A DNA stretch of 64,000 nucleotides from Streptomyces caniscabiei (GCF_014930365.1 NZ_JABXWI010000008.1:416202-480201), one strand, 5' to 3'; positions 41,132-49,931 are shown, numbered from the stretch's first letter. Notes: generated by a model not told the origin, from the letters alone. Numbers and translations: made by a program.

Positions 41132-42798
41132 TTCTGGTTCCTCCTGCCGACGAACGTCGGTGTCGTATCGGTTTCGCGTGGGCGCCGCACCGCCATCGGT
41201 AGGGACACCTCGGTGTGGACGTCGCCACGGGCACGGGCTTCGGCACAGGCACCGTCATCAGGCGGTGAGCCCGCCGCGCGGGCGGACTGTTCGAACGCGG
41301 CGGCGATCCGGCGCACCCCGAGCGCCGCCTGCTCGGGCGGCGTCGCGCCGAAACCGAGGACGAGCGCCGGGACGGGGGCGGTCCCGGTGGAGTGGTACGA
41401 GGACAGCGGGTAGACGGTGGCCCCGCAACGGCCACTGAGCCGGGCCAGCCGGCGCTCGTCCGTACCCGCCGGGAACCCGGCGACGAGATGGGTGCCGGCC
41501 TTCGGCGACAGGACCCTCACCAGGCCGCCGAACTCGTCGTGCAGCGCGCGGACACAGGCCTCCCGGCGCTCCTGGTAGGCCTGGCGCATCCGCCGGATGT
41601 GACGGGCGAAGTGATGGTCCGCCATGAAGTCGTGCACGGCCGCCTGTTCGAGCACCGGAGGCGCCCCGTACGCGACGTGCCGCGCGGCGGCGACGACGTC
41701 GACGAGGTCGGGCGGGAGCACGGCGTAGGCGAGCCGCAGGGCGGGGAACAGTGCCTTGTTCAAGGTGCCCAGGTAGATGACCCGGTTCGAGGTGTCCATC
41801 CGCTGCAGCGGCGGTGAGGGACTGCCGGAGGCGAACTCCCCGTCGTAGTCGTCCTCGATCACCCAGCGGTCCGACCGCGCCGCCCAGCCGAGCAACTGCG
41901 CGCGTCTGAACTCCGTCATGCGGCGGCCCGTCGGGAACTGGTGGTTGGGCGTCACGACGGCCATCCGCGCCCAGGGGTAACGGCTCTCGCCCGAGGAGAC
42001 GCACAGGCCCTCGTGGTCGACGTCCACCGGGCAGGGGACGACACCGGCGGCCATGAGCGCGGCCCGGGCACCGGGGAACCCCGGGTTCTCGACCAGCACC
42101 TGTTCCCGGGGCTCCAGCAACAGCCGGGCCAGCAGATGGGTGAGGGTCTGCGTGCTGTTCGTGATCACCACCTGTTCCGCGGTGCAGGAGACCCCGCGCG
42201 CCAGCCCCAGATAGGTGGCCAGCTCCTTGCGTAAGGGCCAGTGACCGAGCGGATCCTGAGTGTGCGTCAGGGAACTCGACAGCCGGGCCGCACGGCGTGC
42301 GAGGACGCGCGACCAGAGTTTGGCCGGGAAGAGGTCCAGCGCCGGCACACCGAGAACGAACGGCTGCCCCGCGCTCTGCGGACCCGCCCCCCGTCCGTCC
42401 TCCGTACGCGCGGTCTGGAGCAGCAGCCGTGCGGTCCCGGAGAGCTTGAACGCCCGGCCCGGCTTCTCGGGCGGCGACGGCAGCCGGGTCACCTTCGGCG
42501 TCGCCCCGTCCTCGTGCCGGCCTTCACCGTGGCGGACGGCCACGTGGGTGCCCGAGCCCACCTGCCCGGTGGCGAACTGTTCGCTCACGAGCCGTTCGTA
42601 GGCGACCAGCACGGTGTTCCTGGAGACCTGGAGTTCCCTGGCGAGGGTCCGGGTGGCGGGCAGCCGCACCCCGGGGCGCAGCTGCCCGGTGCGGATGGAG
42701 TCCCTGAGCCGTTCGTAGAGCTGTTGGTAGAGAGGCTCGGGCAGGTTGCGGTCGAGTGCGAATCCGCCTGACGGCAGCGCTGTGGACTCACGCGGCAC
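41128..42798 (-). CDS. MocR/PdxR-type regulator (GntR HTH fused to aminotransferase fold)
   Basis: The protein has 556 residues. A GntR winged helix (about 15-90: Pro-Leu-Tyr-Gln-Gln-Leu-Tyr, Leu-Pro-Ala-Thr-Arg-Thr-Leu-Ala, Ser-Arg-Asn-Thr-Val) is joined by a linker to a fold-type I aminotransferase domain (about 150-520) with Asn-His-Gln-Phe-Pro-Thr-Gly and the PLP lysine in Gly-Thr-Leu-Asn-Lys-Ala-Leu-Phe-Pro. MocR proteins sense PLP adducts of amines or amino acids. GTG 42798 has AGGAGG upstream. It probably controls the GMC gene and itself. Control of the neighbouring cluster is possible, since an aromatic amine could be its ligand. Confidence 0.85.
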   Translation of the reverse strand: MPRESTALPSGGFALDRNLPEPLYQQLYERLRDSIRTGQLRPGVRLPATRTLARELQVSRNTVLVAYERLVSEQFATGQVGSGTHVAVRHGEGRHEDGATPKVTRLPSPPEKPGRAFKLSGTARLLLQTARTEDGRGAGPQSAGQPFVLGVPALDLFPAKLWSRVLARRAARLSSSLTHTQDPLGHWPLRKELATYLGLARGVSCTAEQVVITNSTQTLTHLLARLLLEPREQVLVENPGFPGARAALMAAGVVPCPVDVDHEGLCVSSGESRYPWARMAVVTPNHQFPTGRRMTEFRRAQLLGWAARSDRWVIEDDYDGEFASGSPSPPLQRMDTSNRVIYLGTLNKALFPALRLAYAVLPPDLVDVVAAARHVAYGAPPVLEQAAVHDFMADHHFARHIRRMRQAYQERREACVRALHDEFGGLVRVLSPKAGTHLVAGFPAGTDERRLARLSGRCGATVYPLSSYHSTGTAPVPALVLGFGATPPEQAALGVRRIAAAFEQSARAAGSPPDDGACAEARARGDVHTEVSLPMAVRRPRETDTTPTFVGRRNQK

Positions 42799-43024
42799 GG
42801 CCTGTGCACCTCCTGGATCTCGGGGGAAGGGCTCGTGGCGCTGTACCTGGTCGGGACCACCCGTCCGGGAGCGGCGGGTGCCACGCCAGGAGACGGGAGC
42901 ACCTACGGGGCGCGCCAGTTACCGTTCCGGAATACGGGACACGTGGGCCGCGTGGGCCGTCGGGGAACCCCCGCACCGCCCAATCGCCCCCACAGGATCG
43001 CTTCGTCTCGGTACCGTGATCGTC
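42799..43024. promoter_or_regulatory. divergent region between the MocR and kinase genes
   Basis: About 226 bases hold both promoters. The plus strand has TACCGT (43012-43017) 7 bases before GTG 43025, suggesting a leaderless kinase mRNA. On the MocR side an AT-richer stretch at 42918-42940 (containing GTTACC and GGAATAC) is a plausible promoter/operator zone. No firm MocR site is assigned. Confidence 0.3.
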
Positions 43025-43561
43025 GTGAGGGTGGGCACCGAAGAGACCCGGCTGGTCGTACTGCGCGGCAACAGCGCCTCGGGGAAGTCGTCCGTCGCGG
43101 CGGGCCTGCGGGAGCGGTTCGGCCGGGGTCTCGCCCTGGTCGGTCAGGACAATCTCCGCCGCACGGTGCTCCGCGAACACGACCGTCCCGGCGCGGCGAA
43201 CATCGGGCTGATCGATCTGACGGCCCGCTACGCCCTCGACGCGGGTTTCCATGTCGTCGTCGAAGGCATCCTGTACGCCGACCGTTACGGCGACATGCTC
43301 GCCCGGCTCCGCGCCGACCATCGCGGCCCGACCCACAGCTACTACCTGGACGTTCCCTTCGACGAGACCCTCGTCCGGCACGCCACCAAGCCGATCGCCG
43401 ACATCGTCGACGAGACCTGTCTGCGGGAGTGGTACCGGCCCCGCGATCTGCTGCCCGGCGGGATCGAGACCGTCATCGGCGCCGACACCACCCTGGCGGA
43501 GACCGTGGACCGCGTCATGACCGACACCGGCCTGGCCCGCCTGCCCGCGACGGACCGCTGA
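43025..43561 (+). CDS. P-loop kinase (AAA_33/zeta-toxin-like)
   Basis: The protein has 178 residues. Walker A Gly-Asn-Ser-Ala-Ser-Gly-Lys-Ser-Ser lies at about residue 17. A Val-Gly-Gln-Asp-Asn-Leu-Arg-Arg segment follows, then a Walker-B-like Val-Val-Val-Glu-Gly-Ile-Leu near 78. This resembles small-molecule kinases of the chloramphenicol phosphotransferase/uridine kinase-like group that are common in Streptomyces. The substrate is unknown. Starts at 43016, 43025 and 43031 are in frame; 43025 fits the -10 position. Confidence 0.7.
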   Translation: MRVGTEETRLVVLRGNSASGKSSVAAGLRERFGRGLALVGQDNLRRTVLREHDRPGAANIGLIDLTARYALDAGFHVVVEGILYADRYGDMLARLRADHRGPTHSYYLDVPFDETLVRHATKPIADIVDETCLREWYRPRDLLPGGIETVIGADTTLAETVDRVMTDTGLARLPATDR

Positions 43562-43603
43562 CCGGCCCCGATCGTGACTCCACCCTGTCGCTGGTCTGTG
43601 CGA

Positions 43604-44131
43604 GTGACACCTGTTGATGACCGGGGGTTTCCCGCCGCGCTCGCCGCCGCCCTGGCCGTTCCGTTCGTCCACGAGGGCGGCGACGGGATCGACTTCGAGC
43701 CGTTCGAGACGTTCCTGTCCGCCGAGGAGACCACCGACTGGTTCCGGGCGTGGACGGGGAACGGCGCGCTCGACGGCGACGCCTTCCGCGTCTTCGGCCA
43801 GGACGGCACGGGCGGATACGCGGCGTTCTGGCTGATCCGGCCCGGCCGTCCCCTGACCGACCAGCCCGTCGTCTTCCTCGGCTCCGAGGGGGAGACCGGT
43901 GTCGTCGCGCGTGACCTGGGCGACTTCCTGTGGCTGCTGGCCGAGGGATACGGCCCCTGGGAGGCGGCCACCACGTACGAACCCGACCGGGTCCCGCGTC
44001 CCGATCCTGAACTGGCGGCCGTCGCCGAACGGTTCGCACCGGACCGACGCACGACGGCTGCGGCCGTGATCGAGCTGGCCGGTCAGGAGTTCCCCGACTT
44101 CGACGACACGGTCATGGCACTCTGCCGCTGA
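43604..44131 (+). CDS. SMI1/KNR4 (SUKH)-like protein
   Basis: The protein has about 175 residues. It is acidic and Trp/Phe-rich, with Glu-Pro-Phe-Glu near residue 30 and a Leu-Gly-Ser-Glu-Gly-Glu-Thr-Gly-Val-Val-Ala-X-Asp-Leu-X-Asp-Phe-Leu-Trp-Leu-Leu-Ala stretch around 90-110 that recalls SUKH-superfamily proteins. Family members are often immunity proteins to nuclease toxins, but no toxin gene is next to it. GTG codons at 43574, 43598 and 43604 are all in frame and no ribosome site decides between them. Confidence 0.55.
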   Translation: MTPVDDRGFPAALAAALAVPFVHEGGDGIDFEPFETFLSAEETTDWFRAWTGNGALDGDAFRVFGQDGTGGYAAFWLIRPGRPLTDQPVVFLGSEGETGVVARDLGDFLWLLAEGYGPWEAATTYEPDRVPRPDPELAAVAERFAPDRRTTAAAVIELAGQEFPDFDDTVMALCR

Positions 44132-44133
44132 CC

Positions 44134-44164
44134 CCGCCGCCGATCCCATGTGTGACGGCGGCGG
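44134..44164. terminator. possible bidirectional hairpin between convergent genes
   Basis: A 9-bp stem of CCGCCGCCG and its complement encloses a 13-base loop in the 51-base gap between the SMI1-like gene and the convergent DUF1963 gene. It is well placed to end both transcripts, though a GC repeat could also arise by chance. Confidence 0.4.
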
Positions 44165-44182
44165 CACGACCGTACGGACGGG

Positions 44183-44926
44183 TCAGCCGGCCATGTCGAA
44201 GCAGGCCCGGGCCTCGGTGAAGCGGCCGGCCGCCAGGTCGTCCCGGCGTATCACCCAGTGCACGATGCCCAGGTCGCCCTCGGTCAGGTCGTCGCCCCCG
44301 ACCTCCGCGAGCAGCACCCAGTCGCCCGGTCCGTGGTCGTGGTCGGTGAGGGGGTCCGCGTTCCAGACCCAGGGGTGGCCGCCGAGCTGCACCGGCCCGT
44401 CGGTCTGCATCGCGCCGGAGGTCTTCCACCACACCGAGCCCAGCTCACCGCCGTGCGGGAACTCCTCGGTGTCGGAGCCGCGGTTGGGCAGCGAGGGGTC
44501 GATCACCAGGCGAAGATCCCGCACCGGGAGGACGTCCGGCGGCCAGTCCCCCTCCGGGGCGCGTTCCGAGACCGGCGTGCCGACGGGGACGTACACCAGC
44601 CGGGACCAGTCGTCGTCGCCCCACGGGTCCTCCGTGTCCGCGAAGAACAGCAGGGTGCCGTCCGCCGGCAGCGGCAGGTCCGTCGCACCCGGCGGGAGTG
44701 CCGCGAGGTCGACCGAGGCGAGGAACGGCAGGTCCGGAACGGGCTCACCCTCGGGCATCGGCGGTAACCCACCGACCCGCCCGGCCACCACCCCACCCTC
44801 CGGAACCTGACCGACAGGGCTCAACGTCACGCAGGGCCGCCGCACGCTCCGGAGCCACCGCTCGACCTCGTCCTCCGGTACACCACGACCACGGGCCTCA
44901 GCACGGAAAGGGTCCATCGATGTCAT
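44183..44926 (-). CDS. DUF1963 (YwqG-like) protein
   Basis: The protein has 247 residues. Typical DUF1963 features are Pro-Phe-Leu-Ala-Ser-Val-Asp-Leu (residues about 68-75), Gly-Thr-Leu-Leu-Phe-Phe-Ala-Asp near 93, Leu-Gly-Gly-His-Pro-Trp near 185 and the closing Asp-Leu-Gly-Ile-Val-His-Trp-Val-Ile-Arg-Arg strand. The biochemical role of the family is not settled. ATG 44926 has a GGCGGGA upstream. Confidence 0.75.
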   Translation of the reverse strand: MTSMDPFRAEARGRGVPEDEVERWLRSVRRPCVTLSPVGQVPEGGVVAGRVGGLPPMPEGEPVPDLPFLASVDLAALPPGATDLPLPADGTLLFFADTEDPWGDDDWSRLVYVPVGTPVSERAPEGDWPPDVLPVRDLRLVIDPSLPNRGSDTEEFPHGGELGSVWWKTSGAMQTDGPVQLGGHPWVWNADPLTDHDHGPGDWVLLAEVGGDDLTEGDLGIVHWVIRRDDLAAGRFTEARACFDMAG

Positions 44927-45015
44927 CCCGCCGAGTATGCCGGCGCCGATCATCGCGTCCCTCTTTGCGTCGGCGGGTGACCGGCGCCGCGCGCTGCGGT
45001 CGGTATGCGCCCCAC

Positions 45016-46854
45016 TCACGGCGCGGACTCCTCAGGCCCGGGCACGCGCGGCAGCCGCACGGTGAACTCCGCACCGCCGCCGGGCGTGCTGCCGACGGTG
45101 ACCGTGCCGTCGTGCGCCTCGACGAACTGGCGCACGATGGACAGCCCGAGACCGCTGCCTCCGGTGCGTCTGCTGCGGGACTTCTCGGCGCGCCAGAACC
45201 GGTCGAAGACATGGGGCAGGTCGGCGGCGGCGATGCCGTCCCCGGTGTCGCCCACGGTCAGGACGGCCTCGTCCTCCGTACCCCGGGCGCCGAGGGTGAC
45301 CGTGCCCCGCGCGGGGGTGTGGCGCAGCGCGTTGGAGACGAGGTTGCCCAGCACCTGCCGCATGCGCACCGGGTCGGCGTCGATCCAGAGCCCTGGATCT
45401 GCCTCCGCCCGCAGCCGTATGCCCGCGGCCTCGGCGCGGCTGCGATGGGCGGCGGCGACCTGGCCGAGCAACTCGTCCGTGGCCAGCGGCTCCCGGTGCA
45501 GCCGCAGGGTGCCGGCGTCGCCCGCCGCGAGGTCACGCAGGTCGTCGATGATGTGCTGCAGTTGCAGCGCCTCGTCGTGCAGGGAGGCGATGAGGTCGGG
45601 ATCGGGGTCGAGCAGTCCGTCGCGGGTGACCTCCAGCCACCCGCGGATATTGGTCAGCGGGGTGCGCAGTTCGTGGGCGATGTCGCTGACCATGGCCTTG
45701 CGTTGGGCCTCCGTGCGTTCCCGGCGCTCCGTCAGGTCGTTGAAGGCGGCGGCCAGGAAGCCCGTCTCGTCCCTGGTGGTGACGGCGACCCGGGCGTGCT
45801 GCTCGGACGGCTGCCGGGCGGCGGCCGTCAGGGCGCGCAGCGGGCGGACGAGACGGACGGCGACGAGCGCGGTCAGCGTGATCGTGACGGCCAGGACGAG
45901 CCCGCTCACCCCGATGATCTTGGTCTTGTTGGCGGACGAGAGGTCGAAGCCCGACCGTTGCTGGTCGCGGTCGCCGAGGTAGAGGATCGCCGACGGGGCT
46001 ACGTAGGGATCGAGCTGTGTGCGACGCGCCGTGTCGATACAGCTCTGCACCCGCGGATCGCCTTTGCCGGCCGCCTGGCCGGAGACCCCCGGGACGACGT
46101 CGGTGCCGAACAGTTCACGCATGGCGGGGTCCGCCTCGACCAGCCGCTTCCAGTCGCCGGGGAGGCAACCGGCCATCAGCTTCGCGAGGGCCGCCAGCGC
46201 CCTGCGCTCGGTGGGCATCGGCGCGTCGTCGGTCCGGCCGGCGCACTCCGTGAGCACGGCCCCCGGGGCGTCGTCGGTGACGACCACGGTGCGGCCGCTG
46301 GGCATCTGTCTGGTGCCACCGCCCCCGCCGAACCCGGCCACGCACTCCGCGCGGCGCTGCGCCAGCCTGCTCACCTTCTCCGCCTCGGCGGGCGTCAGCC
46401 GGAAGGGACCCACCGCCCGCGGGTCGATACCGGCGAGCTGGGCGCCGGGCTCGCTGTAGGTGTCCGTGCGCAGCGGGTCGACGGTGGCCGAGGCACGGAC
46501 GGGCAGCGCGGTGCCGGGGGCGGCGGAGTCGGCGATGAGCCGGCCGCCGGCCGTGGTCAGGGCGACGCGCCGGTCCAGGGTGCGGGAGAGCGTGCGGACG
46601 GTGGAGGCGACGCCGTCCCACTCGGGGTGGGTCGCGGCATGGCCGCTGAGTCGGCGCAGGATGTCGGAGTCGTCGGAGAGCACCTGGCCGCGTTCCTCCT
46701 GGATGGCCCGGGTGGTGAGCTGGACGGCGAGCCAGGCGGTGGCGCCCACGGACAGCACCGCGATCGCCACGGAGGTCAGCAGCAGCCGTACCAGCAGACT
46801 CCGGTGCCAGGGGATGCGGCCGAGGGGCGGCGTCACGCCGTCCGGGCGGGTCAT
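45016..46854 (-). CDS. sensor histidine kinase
   Basis: The protein has 612 residues. TM1 is at about 20-42 and TM2 at about 317-338, enclosing a ~275-residue extracellular sensor. The sensor contains several cysteines and a Gly-rich loop and matches no family I recognise. HAMP is at 340-390, HisKA with His in Asp-Ile-Ala-His-Glu-Leu-Arg near 392, then HATPase_c with Asn and Gly boxes (Leu-Val-Ser-Asn-Ala-Leu, Gly-Gly-Ser-Gly-Leu-Gly-Leu-Ser). The start overlaps the response regulator stop by four bases, so the two form one system. The large sensor suggests a cell-envelope or extracellular signal. Confidence 0.9.
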   Translation of the reverse strand: MTRPDGVTPPLGRIPWHRSLLVRLLLTSVAIAVLSVGATAWLAVQLTTRAIQEERGQVLSDDSDILRRLSGHAATHPEWDGVASTVRTLSRTLDRRVALTTAGGRLIADSAAPGTALPVRASATVDPLRTDTYSEPGAQLAGIDPRAVGPFRLTPAEAEKVSRLAQRRAECVAGFGGGGGTRQMPSGRTVVVTDDAPGAVLTECAGRTDDAPMPTERRALAALAKLMAGCLPGDWKRLVEADPAMRELFGTDVVPGVSGQAAGKGDPRVQSCIDTARRTQLDPYVAPSAILYLGDRDQQRSGFDLSSANKTKIIGVSGLVLAVTITLTALVAVRLVRPLRALTAAARQPSEQHARVAVTTRDETGFLAAAFNDLTERRERTEAQRKAMVSDIAHELRTPLTNIRGWLEVTRDGLLDPDPDLIASLHDEALQLQHIIDDLRDLAAGDAGTLRLHREPLATDELLGQVAAAHRSRAEAAGIRLRAEADPGLWIDADPVRMRQVLGNLVSNALRHTPARGTVTLGARGTEDEAVLTVGDTGDGIAAADLPHVFDRFWRAEKSRSRRTGGSGLGLSIVRQFVEAHDGTVTVGSTPGGGAEFTVRLPRVPGPEESAP

Positions 46855-47546
46855 GCGGCGCCCTGGCCGTCCACGAGTTTGTAGCCGACACCGAACACCG
46901 TCAGCAGCCGTACGGGCGTTCGCGGATCGGGCTCGATCTTCTTGCGCAGGTTCACGATGTGCATGTCGATGGCCCGCTCGGTGGACGCCCGGTCGTGACC
47001 ACGGGTGTGTTCCAGCAACTGGCGGCGCGAGAAGACCCGTTCGGGCTCGGCTGCCATGGCCGTCAGGATGGCGAACTCGCCCGGGGTGCAGCCGACCGCC
47101 GCGCCGTCACAGGTGACCTCGTGCCGCAGCGGGTCGACGGTGACGGCCCCGACGCGCAGCACGGGGGAGTCCTCGACGGGGGGCAGCGTGCGGCGCAGGA
47201 CGATGCGGATGCGTGCCAGCAGTTCCCGGGGGCTGTACGGCTTCGTCATGTAGTCGTCGGCGCCGAGGTCGAGGCCGAGCAGCAGATCGTCCTCGGCGGA
47301 GCGGGCCGTGAGCATCAGCACGGGTATGTCCGCGTCCCGGCGCAGCACACGGCAGACGCCGAACCCGTCGAGGCCCGGCAGCATCACGTCGAGGATCACC
47401 AGGTCGGGCCGGCGCCTGCGGGCCTCGTCGAGAGCGGCGGGGCCGTCGGACACGACGACGGCCGTATGGCCTTCCCTGACGAGGAGTCTGCGGATGAGTT
47501 CGGCCTGCATGCCGTCGTCCTCGGCGATCAGAATGTATGCGCACAC
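46851..47546 (-). CDS. OmpR/PhoB-family response regulator
   Basis: The protein has 231 residues. The receiver domain has an acidic Glu-Asp-Asp near residue 9, the phospho-acceptor Asp in Val-Ile-Leu-Asp-Val-Met-Leu-Pro-Gly near 52 and the Lys of Thr-Lys-Pro-Tyr-Ser near 102. The C-terminal winged helix (about 130-228) ends in Gly-Val-Gly-Tyr-Lys-Leu. It is the partner of the overlapping kinase gene. GTG 47546 sits 7 bases after a TAAGGT -10, so the operon mRNA is probably leaderless. Confidence 0.92.
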   Translation of the reverse strand: MCAYILIAEDDGMQAELIRRLLVREGHTAVVVSDGPAALDEARRRRPDLVILDVMLPGLDGFGVCRVLRRDADIPVLMLTARSAEDDLLLGLDLGADDYMTKPYSPRELLARIRIVLRRTLPPVEDSPVLRVGAVTVDPLRHEVTCDGAAVGCTPGEFAILTAMAAEPERVFSRRQLLEHTRGHDRASTERAIDMHIVNLRKKIEPDPRTPVRLLTVFGVGYKLVDGQGAA

Positions 47547-47553
47547 GCCGGTG

Positions 47554-47559
47554 ACCTTA
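47554..47559 (-). promoter_or_regulatory. -10 element of the two-component operon
   Basis: On the minus strand TAAGGT is followed by 7 bases and then the GTG start, the geometry of a leaderless promoter. The -35 is weak: a CTGAC-like sequence sits upstream at a short spacing. Confidence 0.35.
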
Positions 47560-47654
47560 TGCGCGCTGAGGCGGCGTCAGCAGGGCGAACGGCGCTGGTG
47601 CGGTTCTTCCCACACCCTGACAACTTCCTGATCCTCGCGCTCCACGCTGGCCCC

Positions 47655-48773
47655 ATGCATGACGACGAACCCACACACCACACCGGCCCGGGGCCGGCCC
47701 CGACCCCGGCGTCCGAGCCGGCCCCGGCCGGGACCGCGCGCCACCGGAGGACAGGCCCGCGGCCCGGCCACGACCGGCGGCCGGGCCGCGGTCGAACGGG
47801 GCAGGACCACCAAGGAGCCCCGGCGCGCGGCGCGATGAGACGTCTGCCGCTGCCGGCCGCGGTGCTGGCCCTGGCCGTCACGTTCACCGTCACCCTGGTC
47901 GACCGCGGCGGCCCCGGCGACGAGCCGACGAGAGCCGCGCCCTCGGCCGCCGGCGGGCACGACGTACAGGCCGTCGCACCCGCCCCGGCCGACGCAGGGT
48001 CCGGCCCGAACGCGGCCGGTGAAAGGGGCGCGGACGCCGAAGCGAAGGCCAGGGACAAGGCCGAGGCGGACGCCGCATCGGACGCCAAGGCCAAGGACGA
48101 GGCCAAGAACAAGGCCAAGGACAAGGCCGGCGGTGACGCGAGGCTCAAGGCAGCCTCGGAAAGCGCGGGCCCGAGCACCGCAGCGGTGACCGACCTCCCG
48201 GGCCTCGGCCCCAGGACGCTCGCGGGGATACCCGACGACGCCCGGCAGGTCGTCCTCGTCACCGGGAAGGCCAAGAACTCCTCCGACTCGCGGGTGGTGT
48301 TGTACCGGCGTACCGCCAACGGCTGGACCGCTGGGCGGAGTTGGGCCGCTCACAACGCGCTCCGGGGCTGGACCGACCACCATGTCGCGGGCGATCTGCA
48401 CTCGCCCGTCGGTGTGTTCACGCTCAGCGACGCGGGCGGACTGCTCGCCGACCCGGGCACGAAGCTGCCCTACGACCGCTCCGGTGCCTTCACCATCGGC
48501 GGTACCGGATTCGAGGGCGAGCCGCTGGCCGGCTCCTTCGACTACGTGATCGCGATCGACTACAACCGCGAGCGGGGCACCACCCCGCTCGACTGGACGC
48601 GTCCGCTCGGCGCGGACCGGGGCGGCGGCATCTGGCTGCACGTGGACCACGGCGGACCCACCCACGGCTGTGTCAGCCTCTCGCGGCAGCACATGAAGGA
48701 ACTGCTGCTCGAACTCGACCCGGCGCTGAAGCCGGTGATCGTGATGGGGGACGCCACGTCCCTCCTGCGCTGA
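47655..48773 (+). CDS. L,D-transpeptidase-like (YkuD-type) envelope protein
   Basis: The protein has 372 residues from ATG 47655. The first 60 are His/Pro/Arg/Gly-rich. A membrane/signal segment lies at about 61-82, an Ala/Lys/Asp-rich helical spacer at about 115-165, and a catalytic domain at about 185-370. The latter ends with His-Val-Asp-His-Gly-Gly-Pro-Thr-His-Gly-Cys-Val-Ser-Leu, with Cys339 as the expected nucleophile of the HX(n)HGC type. It could crosslink peptidoglycan or act as a related thiol hydrolase. If translation starts at ATG 47835, the protein would begin directly with the signal segment. It is divergent from the two-component genes, a plausible regulatory link. Confidence 0.72.
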   Translation: MHDDEPTHHTGPGPAPTPASEPAPAGTARHRRTGPRPGHDRRPGRGRTGQDHQGAPARGAMRRLPLPAAVLALAVTFTVTLVDRGGPGDEPTRAAPSAAGGHDVQAVAPAPADAGSGPNAAGERGADAEAKARDKAEADAASDAKAKDEAKNKAKDKAGGDARLKAASESAGPSTAAVTDLPGLGPRTLAGIPDDARQVVLVTGKAKNSSDSRVVLYRRTANGWTAGRSWAAHNALRGWTDHHVAGDLHSPVGVFTLSDAGGLLADPGTKLPYDRSGAFTIGGTGFEGEPLAGSFDYVIAIDYNRERGTTPLDWTRPLGADRGGGIWLHVDHGGPTHGCVSLSRQHMKELLLELDPALKPVIVMGDATSLLR

Positions 48774-48798
48774 CGACGCTCGATACCCCGACGGGCGA

Positions 48799-49059
48799 TC
48801 ACCTACGAGCGTCGCCGGGGTGGGGGTGGGCGAAGGGAGGGGCGCCGAGGCCGGCGTCGCCGAGGCCGGGGTCGTCCGGTGCAGGGTCGTCGAGGTGCGG
48901 GTCCCGGACGGTCACACCCCACTCCGCCATCGCGTCCAGCACCGTACGCAGCCGCTGCCCGAGCGGCGTGAGCTCGTACTCGACCCGCGGCGGCACCTCG
49001 GCGTGGACGGAGCGGGTCACGATCCCGTACGCCTCGAACCTGCGCAGACGGCTGGTCAG
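48799..49059 (-). pseudogene. remnant of an HxlR-family regulator (N-terminal half missing)
   Basis: The minus-strand frame reads through Leu-Thr-Ser-Arg-Leu-Arg-Arg-Phe-Glu-Ala-Tyr-Gly-Ile-Val-Thr-Arg and Val-Pro-Pro-Arg-Val-Glu-Tyr-Glu-Leu-Thr-Pro-Leu-Gly. These are the recognition helix, wing and linker of an HxlR winged helix, then a divergent Pro/Asp-rich tail. The first ~45 residues of the family are absent: the homology stops at the end of the MBL-fold gene, with which it overlaps by a few bases. No start codon precedes the homologous part. It is therefore a truncated relic, probably from a deletion. Confidence 0.7.
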
Positions 49060-49931
49060 GGTGTGCGGACGGCGGTGTAGAAGGAGCGGGCCAGTGCGCC
49101 GGCGCCCCCGGGTGAGGTGGCGTCGGCGCGCCCGTCCGGCAGGGTGACGGGCCGGCCCGGGATGGGCCAGTGCAGCGTGACGCCCGCCGCGTCGAACGCC
49201 TGCTGGGCCTGGCCGCGGTCCTCGGTGTAGTGCGTCCAGCCCTCGGCGTGCACAGCCACCACGAAGGGGTCGCCGAGCAGTCGTCGGGCCTCCACGGCCT
49301 GGGCCGCGGTCAGCGACAGCCGTACGTCACCGAGCTCCTCGAAGCCGGCCGCGCCCAGGTGCAGCAGCGCCACGTCGACGCGGTACCGGTCGGCCAGCGC
49401 GCTCATCGCGTCCAGGTCGACGGTGTCGCCGGAGACGTACACCGTCGGTGCCGAGCCGTCGTCGGTGTGCAGGAGGAAGCCGGTGACCGGACCGGTGAGA
49501 GTCTCGCTGCCGGCAGGGCCGTGACGGGCCGGGACCGCGGTGACGTTCAGCGTCGTACGACCCGGCATCGACAGGACCCTGGTCTCCCAGGGCTTCAGTC
49601 CGACGGCTGCCTCCCCGAGATCGGCGGCGCCGTCGACGGTGGTGAACACCTTCGGGGCACCGGACAGCACCGTACGTCCGGTGGTGTCGAGGTTGTCCCG
49701 GTGCTGGGTGTGGCTGACCAGGGCGGCGTCGAGAGCGGGCAGCTGCGCGGGCTTCAGCGCCGGGTCGGAGGTCTTGCGCAGCCGGACCGGCCCGTCCTGG
49801 TACTCGGTGCCGGCGGCGTCGAAGGTCGGGTCGGTCAGCAGCGTCCAGCCGGCCAGTCGGATCAGCGCGGTGGGGCCGCCGAGCAGCGTCACGGTGGGCG
49901 CGGCGGGGGTCACGGCATCGTCGGTAACCAC
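49056..49931 (-). CDS. MBL-fold metal-dependent hydrolase (UlaG-like)
   Basis: The protein has 291 residues. It has a beta-lactamase-like fold of the UlaG/L-ascorbate lactonase branch: Leu-Thr-Asp-Pro-Thr-Phe-Asp near residue 34, Val-Ser-His-Thr-Gln-His-Arg-Asp-Asn-Leu-Asp near 72 (metal site, first position Thr in place of the usual His-X-His order), Val-Tyr-Val-Ser-Gly-Asp-Thr near 160 and a late Val-His-Ala-Glu-Gly-Trp. GTG 49931 has AAGGAG upstream. It is divergent from a full-length HxlR gene that probably controls it. The C-terminus runs straight into an HxlR relic. Confidence 0.78.
   Translation of the reverse strand: MVTDDAVTPAAPTVTLLGGPTALIRLAGWTLLTDPTFDAAGTEYQDGPVRLRKTSDPALKPAQLPALDAALVSHTQHRDNLDTTGRTVLSGAPKVFTTVDGAADLGEAAVGLKPWETRVLSMPGRTTLNVTAVPARHGPAGSETLTGPVTGFLLHTDDGSAPTVYVSGDTVDLDAMSALADRYRVDVALLHLGAAGFEELGDVRLSLTAAQAVEARRLLGDPFVVAVHAEGWTHYTEDRGQAQQAFDAAGVTLHWPIPGRPVTLPDGRADATSPGGAGALARSFYTAVRTP

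Noticed and set aside
22397..42798. Genes for the aspartate-nitrosuccinate nitrite pathway or an AurF-like N-oxygenase
   Set aside because: Looked for because they are the known routes to nitrite or nitroarenes in antibiotic clusters; none is encoded in this window.
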